From NCBI GenBank assembly GCA_030598525.1, contig JAUVPT010000061.1, positions 1-8,095 on the forward strand: 8,095 nt of DNA, in the 5' to 3' direction. Below are positions 5,589 through 8,095 of this stretch, one piece after another. Made by a program: the position numbers and the translations under genes. The first letter of the stretch is position 1; each line of letters begins with the position of its first letter. The notes under the pieces were generated by a model. That model worked only from the letters and a program-made list of their open reading frames with translations. It was not told the origin of the DNA and searched no databases. The DNA is from Gemmatimonadota bacterium (GTDB taxonomy: Bacteria > Gemmatimonadota > Gemmatimonadetes > Palauibacterales > Palauibacteraceae).

Positions 5589-6866
5589 TCACTCCAATTC
5601 AGTTCTTGTCAGGATCAGGTTACGGGCATCACCCACGGTGTGCGCGGACCCGGTCACGACTACCGTTCCCCCACCCGCGAGTTCCCTGGCCCGCTTCATG
5701 GCCCGGCCGAAGTCCATCTCGACCTCCACCGGCCACCCCGCCGCCGCCTGCAGAGCCTCCTCCGGTTTCCAACGTCTCTCCTCGGGGGAGGACGGGGCGA
5801 TGGTGAACACGCTGGCGGACGATATGGCCAGCAACGGAGCAAGCATCTGCGACCACGGCTTGTCTCCAAGGATCGATAGCAACAGCACAACCGGGCGAGG
5901 CAGGGGCAGCGCACTCACCAGATCGGCCAGTGTCCTCGTCGCCTCCGGATTGTGCGCGATGTCCAGCACCCAGAACTCCCCCCGCGGACTCATGATCTCG
6001 AAACGCCCCGGCCACGACACGTCCGCCATACCCGCCACGATGTTCTGACCGGATACGCCTGAGTCGTACCGCTCAAGCGAACGAATCGCCAGAGCCGCGT
6101 TCCGCGCCTGGTGCTCGCCGACAAGCCGGGTGTGCACGCGGGTTCCGTCAGCCCAATCGGGGGACCGGTAGATGAACCGCGTCCCATCGACGCCGACGGA
6201 CACATCCTGCACGGACAGGTCTCGCCCGAACACGTCGAGCGATACTCCGAGAGCCGCGGCCCTGGAGACTACTACTCCGAGAGGTCCCGGTGAGAGCGGC
6301 CCCACCACGGCGGGGGCTCCAGCCTTCAATATGCCGGCCTTCTCGGCCGCGATTTCCTCAAGCGAGTCGCCCAGATAGTCTGAGTGATCCAGGTCTATCG
6401 AGGTAATAATGGTGGCGTGTGGGTCCACGACGTTCGTGGCATCCAACCGGCCGCCGAGGCCTACCTCCAGGACCACGGTCTCGCATCCCGATCGCCGGAA
6501 TGCCTCGAAGGCCAGTACTGTCGCCGACTCGAAGAAGGAAGCGTCCTCCCGTTCCGCCGCAATCACAACATCGCGAGCACAGTCCTCGAGGAGGACGGGG
6601 CCGGCGGGCTTTCCGCCGATCCGGATGCGCTCGGCGAACTCGGACAGGTGCGGCGAGGTGTAGAGCCCCGTGACCTGACCGCTGTGCCGCAGGACGGAAT
6701 CGATAAGCGCGGCCGTGGAGCCCTTCCCATTCGTCCCCCCCACGTGAACGAACTCGGTTGCCAGGTGAGGGTCTCCGAGAGAACGGAGCATCGCTCTCGT
6801 GCGATCCAGCCCCCAGCGGATTCGATGGGCGGGACGCCGATTCAGAAGACGGGCAAGGGCCGACAA
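5589..6866 (-). CDS. folC: Folylpolyglutamate synthase / dihydrofolate synthase
   Basis: This Mur-ligase-family enzyme adds glutamate to folates, and in many bacteria also to dihydropteroate, using ATP in the cytoplasm. The 425-residue product has the ATP loop GTNGKGS (44-50), YTSPHL (69-74), EVGLGGRLDATN (134-145), DHSDYLGDSLEEIAAEKAGI (160-179), the WPGRFE motif (285-290) and DIAHNPEA (302-309). All family landmarks are in order. Start choice is uncertain. An in-frame TGA at 6918-6920 bounds the frame, and no ATG or GTG lies between it and TTG 6864-6866, while the first ATG (residue 26) would remove the N-terminal helix. TTG is therefore the best candidate, although no clear ribosome site precedes it. 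It follows accD by 46 bases; accD-folC adjacency is well known from E. coli. Which glutamylation activities it has cannot be told from sequence. Confidence 0.94.
   Translation of the reverse strand: MSALARLLNRRPAHRIRWGLDRTRAMLRSLGDPHLATEFVHVGGTNGKGSTAALIDSVLRHSGQVTGLYTSPHLSEFAERIRIGGKPAGPVLLEDCARDVVIAAEREDASFFESATVLAFEAFRRSGCETVVLEVGLGGRLDATNVVDPHATIITSIDLDHSDYLGDSLEEIAAEKAGILKAGAPAVVGPLSPGPLGVVVSRAAALGVSLDVFGRDLSVQDVSVGVDGTRFIYRSPDWADGTRVHTRLVGEHQARNAALAIRSLERYDSGVSGQNIVAGMADVSWPGRFEIMSPRGEFWVLDIAHNPEATRTLADLVSALPLPRPVVLLLSILGDKPWSQMLAPLLAISSASVFTIAPSSPEERRWKPEEALQAAAGWPVEVEMDFGRAMKRARELAGGGTVVVTGSAHTVGDARNLILTRTELE
5592..5595 (-). promoter_or_regulatory. Ribosome binding site of the bacilliredoxin gene
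   Basis: The minus strand reads GGAG 7 bases before ATG 5582-5584. The site overlaps the last codons of folC, so ribosomes finishing folC pass over it. This supports both the chosen start and coupled translation. Confidence 0.6.
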
Positions 6867-6912
6867 GGCAGGGTCCGTGACGAGCGGTCGGTCAGCGAGC
6901 GAGCGACCGTCC

Positions 6913-7746
6913 TCAGGTCATGTGATGCAAGAGCAGCGCGACCATATCACGCATTTCGCCCCGAGGCACGATCCGATCCACCATTCCATGGTCGCGCAGG
7001 AACTCCGACCGCTGAAACCCATCCGGCAGATCCTGGCGGATGGTCTCCTTGATCACTCGCGGGCCCGCGAAGCCGATAAGGGCCCCGGGCTCCGCCAGGT
7101 TCACGTCTCCCAGCATGGCGTAGCTAGCGGTGACTCCACCGGTCGTCGGGTGCGTGAGGATGCTGATATACGGAAGCCCGGCCGCTGCGAGCCGCTGGAG
7201 AGCCGCGGCGGTCTTGGCGAGCTGCATGAGAGAGAAGATGCCTTCCTGCATTCTCGCTCCGCCCGACGCGGACACGATGAGCACGGGACACGAGCGCTCG
7301 ACCCCCTGCTCGACCATTCGGGCGATCTTCTCTCCGACCACGGAACCCATGGATCCGCCGATGAACCCGAAGTCCATAATCCCCGCGCACACTTCGCGGC
7401 CTTCGATCCGCCCTACCCCCGTCAAGACCGCGTCGTAGCTTCCGACCTTCTTCTCGGCCTGTTCGATTCGCATCGCATACGGCTTGGAATCGACGAAGGA
7501 CAGAGGATCCGCAGATCTGAGACCCGCGTCGAATTCCTCCGTCATCCCGTCGTCGAACAGGATGTCCGCATACTCTGGCGCCGAGATCCGGAAGTGGTGG
7601 CCACACTCCGGGCACACGCGGCAGTTCTCCGCGAGGCGGCGCGTATACAAAGCCTCGCCGCAGCCGTCACACTTCTCCCACACGTCGGCCGCCAGCTCTC
7701 TCTTCTGAGCGACCAGCCTCTGCTTTTCTTTACGAAACCAGGCCAT
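6913..7746 (-). CDS. accD: Acetyl-CoA carboxylase carboxyltransferase subunit beta
   Basis: AccD pairs with AccA to transfer carboxyl from biotin carboxyl carrier protein to acetyl-CoA, making malonyl-CoA for fatty acid synthesis. The 277-residue product begins MAWFRKEK, typical of the family. An N-terminal zinc ribbon has C26, C29, C45 and C48 (CxxC-x15-CxxC), with an additional C42. The crotonase-like carboxyltransferase core carries GSMGSVVGEKI (131-141), SASGGARMQEG (159-169) and HPTTGGVTASYAMLGD (199-214), ending near DHGMVDRIVPR (252-262). The start ATG 7744-7746 has GAGG 4 bases upstream, a rather short spacing. The gene lies 92 bases after rodA, and a possible -10 element in that gap suggests that it may also be transcribed from its own promoter. 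No accA is visible in this window, so the partner subunit must be encoded elsewhere. Confidence 0.97.
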   Translation of the reverse strand: MAWFRKEKQRLVAQKRELAADVWEKCDGCGEALYTRRLAENCRVCPECGHHFRISAPEYADILFDDGMTEEFDAGLRSADPLSFVDSKPYAMRIEQAEKKVGSYDAVLTGVGRIEGREVCAGIMDFGFIGGSMGSVVGEKIARMVEQGVERSCPVLIVSASGGARMQEGIFSLMQLAKTAAALQRLAAAGLPYISILTHPTTGGVTASYAMLGDVNLAEPGALIGFAGPRVIKETIRQDLPDGFQRSEFLRDHGMVDRIVPRGEMRDMVALLLHHMT

Positions 7747-7781
7747 TCTTCCTCACTAGAACCGAATCCGGGTGGAGCACG

Positions 7782-7787
7782 AATATA
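7782..7787 (-). promoter_or_regulatory. Possible -10 element for accD
   Basis: The minus strand reads TATATT in the 92-base rodA-accD gap, 35 bases upstream of the accD ATG. It is the only AT-rich hexamer in a GC-rich gap. I see no convincing -35 element at 16-19 bases spacing and no extended -10. The assignment rests on one hexamer. Confidence 0.3.
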
Positions 7788-7838
7788 ACCGGAGCCCAGG
7801 CCATGGCGACCCCTTGCACATTCCGGCGGCCCGGCACC

Positions 7839-8095
7839 TCACGTTTCGTACGCCACACGGCACACGAGAGCCAGGCCCACGAAGGTCGTCAGGAGGAAGG
7901 ATCCGCCGTAGCTGATGAACGGAAGCGGAAGTCCCGTCACCGGCATCAGGCCCACCGTCATTCCGATGTTGATCACCAGGTGAGCAAACCAGACGGCGAA
8001 GAAGCAGAACACGACAAGGCTTCCGAAAGACTGGCTCGACAACGCAGCTACCCTCAGCACTCGCCTCAGAAACCAGGCAAGGAGGACCAGGAAAA
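7839..8095 (-). CDS. rodA: RodA-type SEDS peptidoglycan glycosyltransferase, C-terminal end (partial)
   Basis: The frame is open from the right window edge to TGA 7839-7841, giving the last 84 residues. They are strongly hydrophobic, with about three membrane helices. They contain VINIGMTVGLMPVTGLPLPF followed by ISYGGSFLL, the conserved C-terminal signature of SEDS proteins. The wording MxPxTGLPLPFISYGG favours RodA over FtsW, which usually reads LxPTKGLTLPxISYGG. RodA polymerises glycan strands from lipid II with a class B PBP during side-wall elongation, in the inner membrane. The N-terminal part lies outside the window, so mre or PBP2 neighbours cannot be checked. The product ends AYET about a dozen residues after the last helix. 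Confidence 0.88.
   Translation of the reverse strand, partial: FLVLLAWFLRRVLRVAALSSQSFGSLVVFCFFAVWFAHLVINIGMTVGLMPVTGLPLPFISYGGSFLLTTFVGLALVCRVAYET

Noticed and set aside
6894..6905. Three tandem AGCG units in the accD-folC gap
   Set aside because: Three 4-base units are expected by chance in GC-rich sequence and are too few for a phase-variable repeat.
6799..7788. Plus-strand open frame of 329 codons opposite accD
   Set aside because: It is antisense to an unambiguous accD and has no family motifs; it is a shadow of GC-rich codon use.
7800..7807. Palindrome GCCATGGC in the rodA-accD gap
   Set aside because: It is a short 8-base palindrome with no second copy or nearby regulator; likely chance.

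Overview
The window reads as a chromosomal housekeeping segment of a GC-rich bacterium (about 60% G+C by eye). Gemmatimonadota is the most likely phylum, though this is an inference and not proof. The kinase at 161-1459 closely resembles the large Ser/Thr kinase family of that phylum, as I remember it (phrases such as HPHILPLYDSGEA, GTPAYMSPEQ and ALARLPADRYPTA). A bacilliredoxin, a short archaeal-type prolyl-tRNA synthetase and an MCE lipid-transport protein in the same neighbourhood fit this assignment. I see no mobile element, phage gene, CRISPR array, tRNA or rRNA, and no gene-free stretch longer than about 100 bases.

Layout: only the far left carries a plus-strand gene, the 3' end of an MlaD/MCE-type gene (1-153). 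Everything else is on the minus strand, so transcription runs from right to left: rodA (partial, 7839-8095), accD (6913-7746), folC (5589-6866), a bacilliredoxin gene (5159-5584), hisS (3775-5055), proS (2255-3715), a Nif3/DUF34 gene (1462-2220) and a membrane Ser/Thr kinase gene (161-1459). The last gene meets the MCE gene tail to tail with only 7 bases between the stops.

The minus-strand genes are closely spaced (gaps of 92, 46, 4, 103, 59, 34 and 2 bases) and could be one or a few operons. A strong GC hairpin with a weak U-rich tail lies between the bacilliredoxin gene and hisS (5092-5123). It may separate a rodA/accD/folC/bacilliredoxin unit from a hisS/proS/nif3/kinase unit. A second perfect GC hairpin (3732-3752) abuts the proS ribosome binding site. 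A possible -10 element sits in the rodA-accD gap.

Functionally, the right half covers cell-wall elongation (RodA), the first step of fatty acid synthesis (AccD), folate polyglutamylation (FolC) and thiol repair (bacilliredoxin). The left half covers charging of tRNA-His and tRNA-Pro, a metal-binding Nif3 protein, and a signalling kinase. I found no convincing undescribed multi-gene system. The points most worth a second look are the kinase's C-terminal three-helix module that ends without a sensor domain, the HisRS motif 3 lacking its usual Glu-Arg, the C-x-C zinc pair in ProRS, and the two hairpins.
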